From Peptococcus simiae (GTDB taxonomy: Bacteria > Bacillota > Peptococcia > Peptococcales > Peptococcaceae), in the NCBI RefSeq assembly GCF_046097595.1, contig NZ_JBJUVG010000011.1:1-64000 (forward strand): DNA of 64,000 nucleotides. Direction: 5' to 3'. The notes below the pieces were generated by a model. The model was not told the DNA's origin. It made no database searches and saw only the letters and a list, made by a program, of their open reading frames with translations. The stretch's first letter is position 1. The number at the start of each line of letters is the position of its first letter. The position numbers and the translations under genes are program-made. Below are positions 40,887 through 49,566 of the stretch, one piece after another.

Positions 40887-43109
40887 TCAAGGGGCTTGAG
40901 ATGAGGGAGTTGATTTTTTGGTATCTGTAGTGGTTTTTTCTTTTTCCTTGGCAGCTTCCTGGGCCTTCTTCTCTTCTTCAGCGGCCCGCTCATCTTCTAC
41001 ATCGCGGATATTGGATTGTTCGCGGGTAGAGGCAAATTTAACAGATACCGTTGACCCGGTGCGGACGGGGGTCCCTGCCGCCGGGGTCTGGTACCAGCAC
41101 AAGCCGCTGCCATCCAGGCTGGCCTTGAGACCTAGGCCGGTTAACAGGTGGTCAACCTCTTTCAGGGTCAGGCCGGACAGGTCCGGTACCGTGACTTGCT
41201 CTGCCTTGGGATTACTCAGGTAGGCCTTGACCTGACTGCCTGTTGCCAGGCGGGTTCCGGCCAGGGGCAGGGCAGCTACAACGTCTGACCCGCTGCCAAC
41301 GAATTCGACCTGGAGGCCGGCTTCCTGCATACGGAGGCGAAAGGCTTCTGCATTCATGGGCAGGTCAACCTTAGGCACTTGAACCAGGTTCTTGACTTCC
41401 GGCTCTTCAATGCTCTTATCCGGCAGGGAGGAAGGGATTTCATAGTAACGCATGATATCCTTAACAATCCCAGAAAAGACCGGCCCTGCCACTGTCCCAC
41501 TGGACGCTGTGGTCCTGGGGCTGGATACGATAACGATACAGGCAATTTTAGGATCACCGGCCGGGGCAAAACCGCCAAAGCTCATGATGTAGTCGCCTTT
41601 TTCATAGCGGCCTTCCCGGGCGATTTCAGCCGTCCCGGTTTTACCGGCTACCCGGTAACCGGGTACAGCGGCCTCTTTCCCGATGCCTTCTGTAACAACC
41701 GCTTCCATCATTTCCTGGACTTGTTCTGCTCGCTCGGTGCTCAAAACCCGGCGGACTTCTTCCGGCTTGACCTCCTTAATGGTCTTGCCGTCCCGTTCGG
41801 TGATTTTTGAAATGATTTGCGGCTTCATCAGCGTTCCCCCATTGGCAATGGCCGAAATGGCATTGACCATCTGGATGGGCGTGTAGGCATTGGCCTGGCC
41901 AATCGACATGGCCGCTAGGTCCAGGGGAACGGCCTGGTCCTTGGGGACCAGGACCGGGTCAGACTCAGCCGGGAGGTCAATGTTGGTTTTACGGGTAAAG
42001 CCAAAGCCGTGAAGGTAGTCATAAAACCGTTCTTTGCCCAGCCGGGCCACGCTCTTGGCCATAACGATGTTGCAGCTCATGGCCAAACCAGACCGGAGGG
42101 TCATGGGGCCTTGCCCGTTCGGGTAGGTCCAGCACCGCAATTCATGCCCATTGATTAAAATGCTGCCCGGGCAGTTGTACTGGCTCTGGGGGGTAGCCAC
42201 GTCGTCATCTAAAAACATAGAGGCACTGACGACCTTAAAGACGGACCCCGGTTCATACACCTTGGATACCGCCGGGTTCTGCCAGTTTTTCTCATCGGAC
42301 TTGGCGTAGTTATTGGGGTCAAAATCCGGCAGGCTACACATGGCCAGGATATTCCCGGTGTCCACTTCCTGGACAATACAGGTAATCCCCTCCGGGTCAA
42401 ACTGCTCTGAGGCCTTGGCCAGCTGCCGCTCGACAATGTACTGGATGGTACCATCGATGGTTAGGTAAACATCATCCCCGGCCGTCGCCGGAATAGACTC
42501 CCGGATGGACTGGGGGATAATATTGCCTTTGCCGTCATATTCGACCAGGAGCTTACCGGGGTTGCCGGCTAAAATCGAGTTGCACTGGAGCTCTATGCCG
42601 CTGAGCCCCTGGTTATCGACCCCGGCAAAGCCCAGGACTTGGGCAGCCAGGCGGCTTTTGGGGTATTCCCGCTTATATTCATCTGTAAAGCCGACCCCAC
42701 GGAAGTTTTCCTTTTGCAGTTTTTCCACAGCTTTGTTGTCGGCGTGTCTTTTCAGCCAGCGGAAGTCACTGGTTTGATCATTCACGGCGGCCAGGACGTC
42801 ACTCTTGGACATGGCCAGGGTTTTGGCCAAAGTGTCAATGACCCTGTCCTTATCCTTTAACTTGCGAATTTCCGCCGGCGTGATGTATACCGACTTCCTT
42901 TTGACACTAATGGCCAGGGCCTCGCCCTTGCTGTCGTAAATGAGCCCCCGGTCCGGCATGACAGAGACTTCCTGTAAGCGGTTGGACAGGCTCATGCTGC
43001 TAAAGGATTCATTGGCAAAGACCTGCACATAAAGGAGTTTACCCATAATTAATAAACCGATAAAAAAGGCGATGCCCATGATGACGCCAATGCGATTTTT
43101 GTTTCTCAT
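40887..43109 (-). CDS. division/sporulation penicillin-binding protein 2 (FtsI/PbpB/SpoVD type) with two PASTA domains
   Basis: This transpeptidase cross-links septal peptidoglycan. The 740 residues have an N-terminal membrane anchor (about 8-28), a dimerisation domain, and the transpeptidase with Ser289 in SVFK, Ser345-Cys-Asn347 (SxN) and Lys490-Thr-Gly. Two PASTA domains follow (about 574-632 and 637-700), then a 40-residue Glu/Lys/Thr-rich tail that would be extracellular. PASTA domains bind uncross-linked wall. The ATG overlaps ftsL by 4 bp. Sequence alone does not decide between the vegetative (PbpB) and sporulation (SpoVD) role; being the only one in the cluster favours vegetative. Confidence 0.93.
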   Translation of the reverse strand: MRNKNRIGVIMGIAFFIGLLIMGKLLYVQVFANESFSSMSLSNRLQEVSVMPDRGLIYDSKGEALAISVKRKSVYITPAEIRKLKDKDRVIDTLAKTLAMSKSDVLAAVNDQTSDFRWLKRHADNKAVEKLQKENFRGVGFTDEYKREYPKSRLAAQVLGFAGVDNQGLSGIELQCNSILAGNPGKLLVEYDGKGNIIPQSIRESIPATAGDDVYLTIDGTIQYIVERQLAKASEQFDPEGITCIVQEVDTGNILAMCSLPDFDPNNYAKSDEKNWQNPAVSKVYEPGSVFKVVSASMFLDDDVATPQSQYNCPGSILINGHELRCWTYPNGQGPMTLRSGLAMSCNIVMAKSVARLGKERFYDYLHGFGFTRKTNIDLPAESDPVLVPKDQAVPLDLAAMSIGQANAYTPIQMVNAISAIANGGTLMKPQIISKITERDGKTIKEVKPEEVRRVLSTERAEQVQEMMEAVVTEGIGKEAAVPGYRVAGKTGTAEIAREGRYEKGDYIMSFGGFAPAGDPKIACIVIVSSPRTTASSGTVAGPVFSGIVKDIMRYYEIPSSLPDKSIEEPEVKNLVQVPKVDLPMNAEAFRLRMQEAGLQVEFVGSGSDVVAALPLAGTRLATGSQVKAYLSNPKAEQVTVPDLSGLTLKEVDHLLTGLGLKASLDGSGLCWYQTPAAGTPVRTGSTVSVKFASTREQSNIRDVEDERAAEEEKKAQEAAKEKEKTTTDTKKSTPSSQAP

Positions 43110-43573
43110 CGACGCCCTCCGGCGGTTTCTTCAGCTTCTTTTTTCTGGGCCGCCAGGGTAGCCTTGGACGGCTGGTAGGTCAGGACCCGGTCAGGCATAA
43201 CCATGTCCATCTTTTCAGTGGCCTGCTTTTCAATCCGGGCCAGATTCCCCAGGGCAGCGTATTCCTGCTCCAACTGGGCATTAACCGCCTTAATTTCGGA
43301 CAAGCGGGACTGGGCCTCACTGACCCGGTAACCCATGGTCTGGACAGCACTGTATTGGGCCGCCACAAGCAGGCCTAGGACAAAAATAAGGGCCACCGCC
43401 CGCAAGCGGGGAAATTTAAAGATGGCCTTGCTCTTTTCCGCGGGCTTCACTTGGTCTTTGGACTTATCTTTTATGCGTAAGGCCCGCTTATACCGGTCAT
43501 CCGGCCGGGCTTCAAAGCGATTGCCAGCCTGCTGGCGACCCTTATAGTCATGGTAGTAGCCTGACTGAGTCAT
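43106..43573 (-). CDS. ftsL: cell division protein FtsL (bitopic, coiled coil)
   Basis: The 155-residue protein has a basic cytoplasmic tail, one membrane helix (about 56-75, LRAVALIFVLGLLVAAQY) and a coiled coil outside (about 78-115, with heptads such as SEAQSRLSEIKAVNAQLEQE). FtsL joins DivIB and DivIC to activate FtsW and its PBP. Sequence identity in the family is low, so the call rests on position between rsmH and the PBP gene and on topology. It is coupled to the PBP gene by ATGA. Confidence 0.88.
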   Translation of the reverse strand: MTQSGYYHDYKGRQQAGNRFEARPDDRYKRALRIKDKSKDQVKPAEKSKAIFKFPRLRAVALIFVLGLLVAAQYSAVQTMGYRVSEAQSRLSEIKAVNAQLEQEYAALGNLARIEKQATEKMDMVMPDRVLTYQPSKATLAAQKKEAEETAGGRR

Positions 43574-43587
43574 GGTTATCTCTCCTG

Positions 43588-44523
43588 TCAGATGATTTTT
43601 TCAGCAACACGCAACTTGGCACTGGCCGCCCGGCGATTATGGTCTAATTCGGCAGCGCTGGCCGTAATCGGCTTCCGGGTCACCATCCGGACCGTAGCCA
43701 CCTTATCACAGGTGCAAACCGGCAATTTCGGAGGACAAATACAGGAGGCCGCTAAGTATTTAAATTTATTTTTTACAATTCGGTCTTCTAAAGAATGGAA
43801 GGTGATGATTGCCAGGCGCCCACCAGGCTGTAAAACATCCACCAGGCGGTCAATGGCCTTTTCAAGGGCCCCTAGTTCATCATTGGTTGCAATCCGCAAG
43901 GCCTGAAAGGTGCGCTTGGCCACATGGGAGTCCTTTTCCCGGGCCCCCTTGGGGATAGCCCGTTCGATGACATCAACCAGCTGGAAGGTAGTTTCGATCG
44001 GGACCAGGGCCCGGCGCTCACAAATCAGCGCTGCAACCCGAGCGGCCCACTTCTCTTCTCCGTAGTCCTTAATGAGGTCATGGAGGGCTTGCTCAGACAG
44101 GTCATTGACCAGGTCCCGGGCACTGGGGCCCTGGCTCTGGTCCATCCGCATGTCCAGGGGGGCATCATGCATATAACTGAAACCCCGGTCCGGAGTATCT
44201 ATTTGCGGCGAGGAAACGCCGATATCCAGTAAGATACCGTCAATCCCTTTAGGGTAGTCGCGGGCAATCAAATCCGCCAATTCTGTATAATTCGCATGGT
44301 AGGCCTTGAATCGGTCACCATAGGGGGCCAGGTGGGCCCGGGCTGCCGCCAGGGCAACTTCATCCCGGTCTGTCGCAATGAGCTGGCCATCCGGTGCCGA
44401 GGCCTCTAGGATAAGGCCGGCATGACCACCGCCACCTAGGGTCCCGTCGGCATAAATGCCGCCGGGCTTGACCACTAAGTGGGCCAGGACTTCTTCTGCT
44501 AAAACCGGTATATGTTGAAACAT
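43588..44523 (-). CDS. rsmH: 16S rRNA (cytosine1402-N4)-methyltransferase
   Basis: RsmH (MraW) methylates N4 of C1402 in the ribosomal P site. The 311-residue protein has the SAM-binding DGTLGGGGHAGLIL, the motif ILLDIGVSSPQIDTPDRGFSY region and the C-terminal HSLEDRIVKN. AGGAGG lies before the ATG at 44523, 8 bp after mraZ. It is the standard second gene of dcw clusters. Confidence 0.97.
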   Translation of the reverse strand: MFQHIPVLAEEVLAHLVVKPGGIYADGTLGGGGHAGLILEASAPDGQLIATDRDEVALAAARAHLAPYGDRFKAYHANYTELADLIARDYPKGIDGILLDIGVSSPQIDTPDRGFSYMHDAPLDMRMDQSQGPSARDLVNDLSEQALHDLIKDYGEEKWAARVAALICERRALVPIETTFQLVDVIERAIPKGAREKDSHVAKRTFQALRIATNDELGALEKAIDRLVDVLQPGGRLAIITFHSLEDRIVKNKFKYLAASCICPPKLPVCTCDKVATVRMVTRKPITASAAELDHNRRAASAKLRVAEKII

Positions 44524-44531
44524 ACTTCCTC

Positions 44532-44969
44532 CTATAACCCGATATCAAAGGGTTCGATCAGCTCTGCCAACTGCTCAAAAGAGCCGGCATTTCCAGCTTC
44601 ATAGGCTTCCCAGCGATCGGTACCCCAGATTTCTATCCGTTCGCTCATGCCGATGACAACAACATTTTTATCTAATTCGGCATAACCTTGCAGGCCCTGG
44701 GGGATGGCAATCCGTCCCTGTTTGTCACACTCTATTTCACTGGCGCTGGAAAAGAAAAAGCGGGTGAAGGACCGGGCATCCTGCCTGGTCAAGGGCAGGT
44801 GGGCCAGCTTCTTGGAAAGGGCCTCCCAGGCATCGATGGGAAAAACAAACAAGCAGCCATCCAGGCCCTTGGTCACCACACACCGGTTACCCAGGCCTTC
44901 GCGGAACTTGCTGGGGATGATCAGACGTCCCTTAGCATCCAAACTGTGTCTATATTCGCCTAAGAACAT
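44532..44969 (-). CDS. mraZ: transcriptional regulator MraZ
   Basis: MraZ binds tandem repeats before its own gene and controls the dcw cluster. The frame extends to 45074, but the conserved N-terminus MFLGEYRHSLDAKGRLIIP begins at the ATG at 44969 behind AAAGGGGGGC, giving 145 residues, the family length. Two SpoVT/AbrB-like repeats are seen, each with the Asp-Lys/Gln-GR core (DAKGRLIIP and DKQGRIAIPQ). Four matching boxes lie 40-77 bp upstream of the ATG. Confidence 0.95.
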   Translation of the reverse strand: MFLGEYRHSLDAKGRLIIPSKFREGLGNRCVVTKGLDGCLFVFPIDAWEALSKKLAHLPLTRQDARSFTRFFFSSASEIECDKQGRIAIPQGLQGYAELDKNVVVIGMSERIEIWGTDRWEAYEAGNAGSFEQLAELIEPFDIGL

Positions 44970-45009
44970 CTGCCGCCCCCCTTTCTCTACAAAATTCTGC
45001 TTTTTGAAA

Positions 45010-45046
45010 CCCTTTTGCTCCACTTTATACCACTTTACACCACATT
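45010..45046 (-). promoter_or_regulatory. four MraZ boxes with 10-bp period
   Basis: On the minus strand AATGTGG, AAAGTGG, AAAGTGG and AAAAGGG begin at exact 10-bp steps (plus-strand positions 45040, 45030, 45020, 45010). This matches the AAAGTG(T/G)-N3 direct-repeat operator reported for MraZ in Mollicutes. I could not place a confident -35/-10 pair; TATAAA inside the boxes may be the -10. Confidence 0.8.
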
Positions 45047-45116
45047 GCCTCTTTAATCCAGCCCCCAGCCCCATAAGAAAGCCCCGGAGCGTATGTTCCG
45101 AACGTTTTTTCCCAAC

Positions 45117-45142
45117 AAAAAAGCCGACCTATAGCGGTCGGC
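45117..45142 (-). terminator. intrinsic terminator of the 2-hydroxyacid dehydrogenase gene
   Basis: GCCGACC pairs with GGTCGGC (45123-45129 with 45136-45142), followed on the minus strand by TTTTTT. It isolates the dcw cluster from upstream transcription. Confidence 0.87.
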
Positions 45143-45191
45143 TAAATCATAAACCCAGTTTATGAATATCTATTTGTTAATTTTATTAAAC

Positions 45192-46139
45192 TTACACGAC
45201 AACGTTCTCAGGCTTGCCGGCCAGGAAGGCGGCAATGTTACCAAAAACGATATGGGCCCGTTTAACAAAGGCTTCATCTGTCGCAAAGGCCACGTGGGGC
45301 GTCAGAAGGGTATTGGGGGTATCGAAGAGGGGGTTGTCTGCTGCCAAGGGCGGCTCGGTATAGAAGACATCCACCGCTGCCCCAGCAATGGACTGGTCTT
45401 TTAGGGCCTTGGCCAGGGCATCAATATCAACAATCGGACCCCGGGCACAGTTGATGAGGATGGCGGTATCCTTCATCTTGGCCAGCTCATCTGCCCCGAT
45501 AAAGCCCTTGGTATCGGCATTGCTCGGCAGGTGGATGGAGACCACATCACTTTCCTTGAGCAGGGTATCCAGGTCTACAAATTCGCAGTTCGGCACCTCT
45601 TTTTTGCTCCGGTTAAAGGCCAGGACCCGGCAACCGAAGGCATTGGCCACCTTGATGACTTGCTGGCCAATGGCCCCGGCCCCGATGACCCCAAAGGTAA
45701 GGGCGGACAGTTCCTGGCCCACCAGGCCATCCTTGGTCCCGCCTTGGCGCACTGCTTGGTCACATTCCCGGATATTCCGCAGGAGAGTGATGACCATCCC
45801 GAAGACCAGGTCTGTGACCGCTTCATTGGAGTAGCCGGAGGCATTACAAACAGTCACGCCGCGTTCTTTAAAGACATCAACAGGGATGTGGTCAAAGCCG
45901 GTGAAGGCCACCGCTAGGAGCTCAATTTTTTCCAGGCTCCGGGCAACCTTTTCGCTCATCGGCTGGTTGGCAATCACGACGATTTCCGCATCTTTCGCCC
46001 GTTCGATCATTTCCTCATCACTTTGTGCCCGTTGGTCATAGAGCACCAGGTCAGCTTGTCCGCCCAGCTTTTCATCAACCAGCTGGTGGAGCAGGTCATC
46101 CGGCACAGCCAAGGGCTCTAACACAACTATTTTTTTCAT
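45192..46139 (-). CDS. D-isomer 2-hydroxyacid dehydrogenase (NAD-dependent)
   Basis: The enzyme should reduce a 2-oxo acid to the D-hydroxy acid, or the reverse, with NAD(H). The 315-residue protein has the cofactor loop VIGAGAIGQQV and the family triad: Arg in NCARGPIVD, Glu in YTEPP and His in LTPHVAF. Substrate is open: glycerate, lactate and phenyllactate types are close in sequence. AAAGGTG precedes the ATG. It is monocistronic with a strong terminator. D-lactate formation from pyruvate would compete with NifJ, but this is speculation. Confidence 0.9.
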   Translation of the reverse strand: MKKIVVLEPLAVPDDLLHQLVDEKLGGQADLVLYDQRAQSDEEMIERAKDAEIVVIANQPMSEKVARSLEKIELLAVAFTGFDHIPVDVFKERGVTVCNASGYSNEAVTDLVFGMVITLLRNIRECDQAVRQGGTKDGLVGQELSALTFGVIGAGAIGQQVIKVANAFGCRVLAFNRSKKEVPNCEFVDLDTLLKESDVVSIHLPSNADTKGFIGADELAKMKDTAILINCARGPIVDIDALAKALKDQSIAGAAVDVFYTEPPLAADNPLFDTPNTLLTPHVAFATDEAFVKRAHIVFGNIAAFLAGKPENVVV

Positions 46140-46199
46140 ACGATCACCTTTCTTCCTTGAGGATTGAATTAACTAAAATATACATCAATTCTGTCGTTT

Positions 46200-46865
46200 T
46201 TACAAGCTGACCTCCCCAGCCAGGAGCCGGGCCAAGAGTTCAGCCGGTTCATCTAAGAAAAGGCCAGCCCCGGCCTCTTTTAAGGCTTCTTCAGACCGGA
46301 AACCCCAAAGGCAAAAGGCCCCAGCGACCTGGGCCTGCCGGCAGGTAGCCACATCCACTTCCGAGTCGCCAATATAACAAATCTCTTCCGGATCCAGTCC
46401 CATATCACCGGCCATTTTTAAAAGTGTAGTCGGGTCCGGTTTACGAGGGTTCTCCTCCTTATGTCCCAGGATATAGGAAAAGGTATCCGGGAAAAAGTGG
46501 CGGACCAGGGTCTCCGTTGCCCTGTGGGGTTTATTGCTCAAAACCCCCAGGTGATAGCCGGAAAGGGCCAGGGTTTCCAGTAGATCAACGATACCCGGAT
46601 ATGGCCGGGTCTTTTGGATCAGGTTTTCCGTATAGTGGGCCATAAAGGCCTCATGCACCTGACCAAGGGTTGCTGAGTCGGTTCCGGCCGGGACGGCCTG
46701 GCGGATTAAATTGCCCACGCCATTCCCAACAAAATGGCGCACCTCTTCACGGCTGCGCTCCGGAAAATAGAAATCTCGCAGAGCGGCATTCACCCCATCT
46801 GCGAGATCATCTAGTGTATCCAGAAGCGTCCCGTCAAGATCAAAAATGATGCCTTTGATCGACAT
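46200..46865 (-). CDS. HAD-superfamily phosphatase, phosphoglycolate phosphatase type
   Basis: The 221-residue protein has the HAD motif I FDLDGTLLDTLDDL, motif II in GVLSNKPH, and the C-terminal CYIGDSEVDVATCRQA for magnesium. A helical cap (about 18-85) is of the phosphoglycolate phosphatase (Gph) group. Substrate could be 2-phosphoglycolate, pyrophosphate (PpaX) or another small phosphate. AGAGGTG precedes the ATG. It follows the small membrane gene by 13 bp, so they may be cotranscribed. Confidence 0.88.
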   Translation of the reverse strand: MSIKGIIFDLDGTLLDTLDDLADGVNAALRDFYFPERSREEVRHFVGNGVGNLIRQAVPAGTDSATLGQVHEAFMAHYTENLIQKTRPYPGIVDLLETLALSGYHLGVLSNKPHRATETLVRHFFPDTFSYILGHKEENPRKPDPTTLLKMAGDMGLDPEEICYIGDSEVDVATCRQAQVAGAFCLWGFRSEEALKEAGAGLFLDEPAELLARLLAGEVSL

Positions 46866-46878
46866 ATGACACCTCTTT

Positions 46879-47133
46879 TTATTTTCTTCCTTGAATCTTA
46901 CCTACAACAAAGAGCAGGACAACAGCCCCTAAGACAGCGGTCCCGATGGTCGGTAAGTTAATCCCGGTGATTTGACCATGGCCGATGAAGGATAGCAGGA
47001 AACCACCAATAAAGGCCCCGACAATGCCGACACCGATATTGGCTAAGGCACCCATTTGTGCGTTTTTACCCATGATGATGCTGGCAAGCCAACCGGCTAA
47101 GGCACCAACGATTAACCAAGAAATAATTCCCAT
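46879..47133 (-). CDS. GlsB/YeaQ/YmgE-family stress membrane protein
   Basis: The 84-residue protein has three Gly/Ala-rich membrane segments (about 2-22, 28-50, 58-80), starting MGIISWLIVGALAGWLAS, as in the transglycosylase-associated (GlsB/YeaQ/YmgE) family. These are often induced by stress but have no defined activity. AAAGGAGG precedes the ATG. Upstream lies a GTTTAA-N15-GGTTAT that loosely resembles a stress-sigma promoter; I do not rely on it. Confidence 0.87.
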   Translation of the reverse strand: MGIISWLIVGALAGWLASIIMGKNAQMGALANIGVGIVGAFIGGFLLSFIGHGQITGINLPTIGTAVLGAVVLLFVVGKIQGRK

Positions 47134-47238
47134 AGTAAAGCCTCCTTTTCATATATACATCAATCAGTCCTGTCTTATATATAACCGCGATCAGCTACTT
47201 TTTAAACAGGAATGCCCAAAAGCAGCGGCAAATAAAAA

Positions 47239-47284
47239 GTCGCCCTGCCTTTGCCGGCATCAACCGGGTTCGGAAAGGGGCGAC
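47239..47284. terminator. structured terminator after the MFS gene
   Basis: GTCGCCC (47239-47245) pairs with GGGCGAC (47278-47284). The 32-nt interior folds further through CCTTT/AAAGG and CCGG/CCGG. T tracts flank both sides, so it may work in both directions. It starts 7 bp after the stop of the MFS gene. Confidence 0.75.
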
Positions 47285-47291
47285 AGCTTTT

Positions 47292-48716
47292 TTACATATC
47301 CTTGGGATGGAGCCGCTTGAGTTTCAGAGATAAAACAAGGCCAATAATACAGGTCAGCCCAGAGGATAGAAAGACGGCATCGACCCCCATAAGGGTAGCG
47401 CCTTCAGTAGACATGGTGGCCGCAAAATAAGCCGTTACCTTTTCATACATCAGGGTGAAGACAGACAAGGAAAGGCCGGTGATCATGAGCTTAATCCAGT
47501 TGATTAAGGTGGACCCATCATCGCTCTTTTCTCTGGGCAGTTCACGCATCCCATGGTCGGTAATGGGCATGCCCAGGAGGCCGATGCCCAGGTAGCGGAA
47601 GCAGAAAAAGACCATAGCCAGGACAAGTGGGGTTGTCAATTGTAAAAAGCCCAGGGTGATGCTCCCGGCACACAGAGCCACCCAGCCCAAGATAATAACG
47701 GTTTTGGAAGGCATCCGGTCATACATGGCCTGGGCTACAGGGGCCCCGCCAACTGAAAATATAGCGGGAATCAGGAGCAGGAGACCCATGGTCAGCGGGC
47801 TGTAGCCTTTGACCATCTGGAAGTAGATGGAAAAGATAAAGGGCCCCAGGGCCAGCCCCATGGACAGGAGCCCGTTGCTGACCAGGGTCAGGGTGTACTC
47901 CCGGTTGCGCATGACAGTGAAGTCCAGGACCGGGTTGGTCAGGTGGAGTTGCCGGTGGACAAAGCAGAAGACAAAGAAGCTCCCCCCAACCAGCATCCCC
48001 AGGACAATCGGTGAAGTAAAGCCCAAGTTGGTGGCCAGGCTAAAGGACAAGAGGACCGGCAGACAACCCACAGCCACAAAGGCAAAGCTGAGCCAGTCAA
48101 TCCGTTCCGTCGTATGGGCCTCTTCCTTGGGCAGGTAGGCCAGGGATAGGTAAATGGCCAGGATGCCCAGGGGGACGTTAAACCAGAAAATCCACTTCCA
48201 GGTGGCAGCGGCCAAAATCAAGCCGGCAATAACCGGGCCCAGGGCCGGCCCCAGGGACAGACTCATATTTTGGATGGTTAAGTATAAGGACTGTCTATGG
48301 CGAGGGATGTAGCTGTAGATAATGATCATCGTCGTCGGAATTAAGGCAACTCCGGCCAGACCTTGAAGTCCCCGGACAATGATGAGCAGGTAGATATTCG
48401 GGGCCAGGCCCGACAGGATGGATAGGACCACATAGGCCCCCATGCTCATAATAAAATAGTTTTTAAGGGTAAAGAGCCGGGTAAAATAACCGGCCAGGGG
48501 GCTGACAACCCCCATCACTACGGTGTAACCAATACTAATCCACTGGACCAGGGTCACTGAGGTATTAAACTCCTGTATAAAGCGGGGAACAGCCACATTG
48601 ACAGATGATACATTGAAGAGGGCCAGGAAGGCTGCAATGATGATAATGGCCCCCATGGCCCGCTCCTGCTTCCGCCGCTCTAAGGCGGCTTCGGTTGGCG
48701 TTTGCGCCACTGACAT
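47292..48716 (-). CDS. MFS transporter, 14-helix DHA2 (EmrB/QacA) drug exporter
   Basis: The 474-residue protein has about fourteen membrane segments, with the loop motif LAGYFTRLFTLKN near helix 2-3 and the antiporter region GLQGLAGVALIPTTM, then ALGPVIAGLI of DHA2 proteins. Members pump out lipophilic compounds with proton motive force. AAGGAG at the end of prmC precedes the ATG, only 1 bp after the prmC stop, so it is in the prfA-prmC operon. Substrate unknown. Confidence 0.9.
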   Translation of the reverse strand: MSVAQTPTEAALERRKQERAMGAIIIIAAFLALFNVSSVNVAVPRFIQEFNTSVTLVQWISIGYTVVMGVVSPLAGYFTRLFTLKNYFIMSMGAYVVLSILSGLAPNIYLLIIVRGLQGLAGVALIPTTMIIIYSYIPRHRQSLYLTIQNMSLSLGPALGPVIAGLILAAATWKWIFWFNVPLGILAIYLSLAYLPKEEAHTTERIDWLSFAFVAVGCLPVLLSFSLATNLGFTSPIVLGMLVGGSFFVFCFVHRQLHLTNPVLDFTVMRNREYTLTLVSNGLLSMGLALGPFIFSIYFQMVKGYSPLTMGLLLLIPAIFSVGGAPVAQAMYDRMPSKTVIILGWVALCAGSITLGFLQLTTPLVLAMVFFCFRYLGIGLLGMPITDHGMRELPREKSDDGSTLINWIKLMITGLSLSVFTLMYEKVTAYFAATMSTEGATLMGVDAVFLSSGLTCIIGLVLSLKLKRLHPKDM

Positions 48717-48717
48717 C

Positions 48718-49566
48718 TTACCTCTCCTTTCTTCCTAGGACCACGCGATCGTGGCCTTGCCAATCATAATGGATGACCAGGTCTTGAAAGCCTGCCTGGT
48801 GAAATAAGCGAACCACATCCTCCCCCTGGCCGGCCCCTATTTCACAGGCCATGTAGCCGCCGGGTCTGAGGTAGGCCGGGCCCTCTTGGGCCAAGCGACG
48901 GTAAAAATCCAGGCCATCCTCCCCACCCCAGAGGGCCAGGTGGGGTTCCTGCCGGACTTCTGCCGGCAGGGTCTTCATATCTGCACTACTGATATAAGGG
49001 GGGTTGGCGGTGATGATATCAAAGGTCTGCCCCTGCCAGGGGGCAAAGAGGTCCCCTTCAGCAAAGGTAATCTCGACAGCCAGCCGCCGGGCATTGGCCC
49101 GGGCCTGGTCCAGGGCCTCGAGGCTGATATCCGAGGCAAAGGCCTCCCCGTCCGGACAGCGCCGGGCCAGGGCAATGGCCACCACCCCGCTACCAGTACA
49201 TAGGTCCAACAGGCGGAAGGGCCCTTCAGGCACCAGGGCCAGGACCTGGTCAACCAGGATTTCCGTATCAAAGCGGGGAATTAAAACCCCTTCACCGACC
49301 TGTAAGGAAAAATCGGCAAAGGGGGCCTCCCCTAAAATATACTGCAGGGGCCGGTGGTCTAAAAGCTCCCGGACCCCCCTGGTAAAAACCTCCTCCTCGG
49401 CCGCTAGAGCCGGCTCATCCAGGTGGGCCAGGGCCAGGGCCCGGTCCATATCCCGGGCATGGACCATCAACCGCTCCACAGCCAGCCGCCGGTCCCGGCC
49501 GACTTGGGCCAGGGCCTCGTCAAATAAGCCTTGCCAGGTCTTAGGAGATGTCACGGGCAGCCTCAT
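48718..49566 (-). CDS. prmC: peptide chain release factor N5-glutamine methyltransferase
   Basis: PrmC methylates the Gln of the GGQ motif in release factors. The 282-residue protein has the SAM motif DLCTGSGVVAIALA and the substrate-binding NPPYIS (in TANPPYISSADM). Its start overlaps prfA: the ATG at 49566 lacks a good ribosome binding site, while the GTG at 49554 has GAGG six bases upstream, so the true start may be 49554. Translational coupling to its substrate gene prfA is widespread. Confidence 0.94.
   Translation of the reverse strand: MRLPVTSPKTWQGLFDEALAQVGRDRRLAVERLMVHARDMDRALALAHLDEPALAAEEEVFTRGVRELLDHRPLQYILGEAPFADFSLQVGEGVLIPRFDTEILVDQVLALVPEGPFRLLDLCTGSGVVAIALARRCPDGEAFASDISLEALDQARANARRLAVEITFAEGDLFAPWQGQTFDIITANPPYISSADMKTLPAEVRQEPHLALWGGEDGLDFYRRLAQEGPAYLRPGGYMACEIGAGQGEDVVRLFHQAGFQDLVIHYDWQGHDRVVLGRKER

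Noticed and set aside
47134..47235. A sigma-B-like promoter (GTTTAA-N15-GGTTAT) before the GlsB-type gene
   Set aside because: The match is loose in spacing and sequence, csbD lacks a matching -35, and anaerobic Clostridia usually have no sigma-B.
47239..47284. A TPP riboswitch on the minus strand
   Set aside because: Only part of the 3' arm is matched. The CUGAGA box is missing, it lies after rather than before a gene, and no thiamine gene is near.
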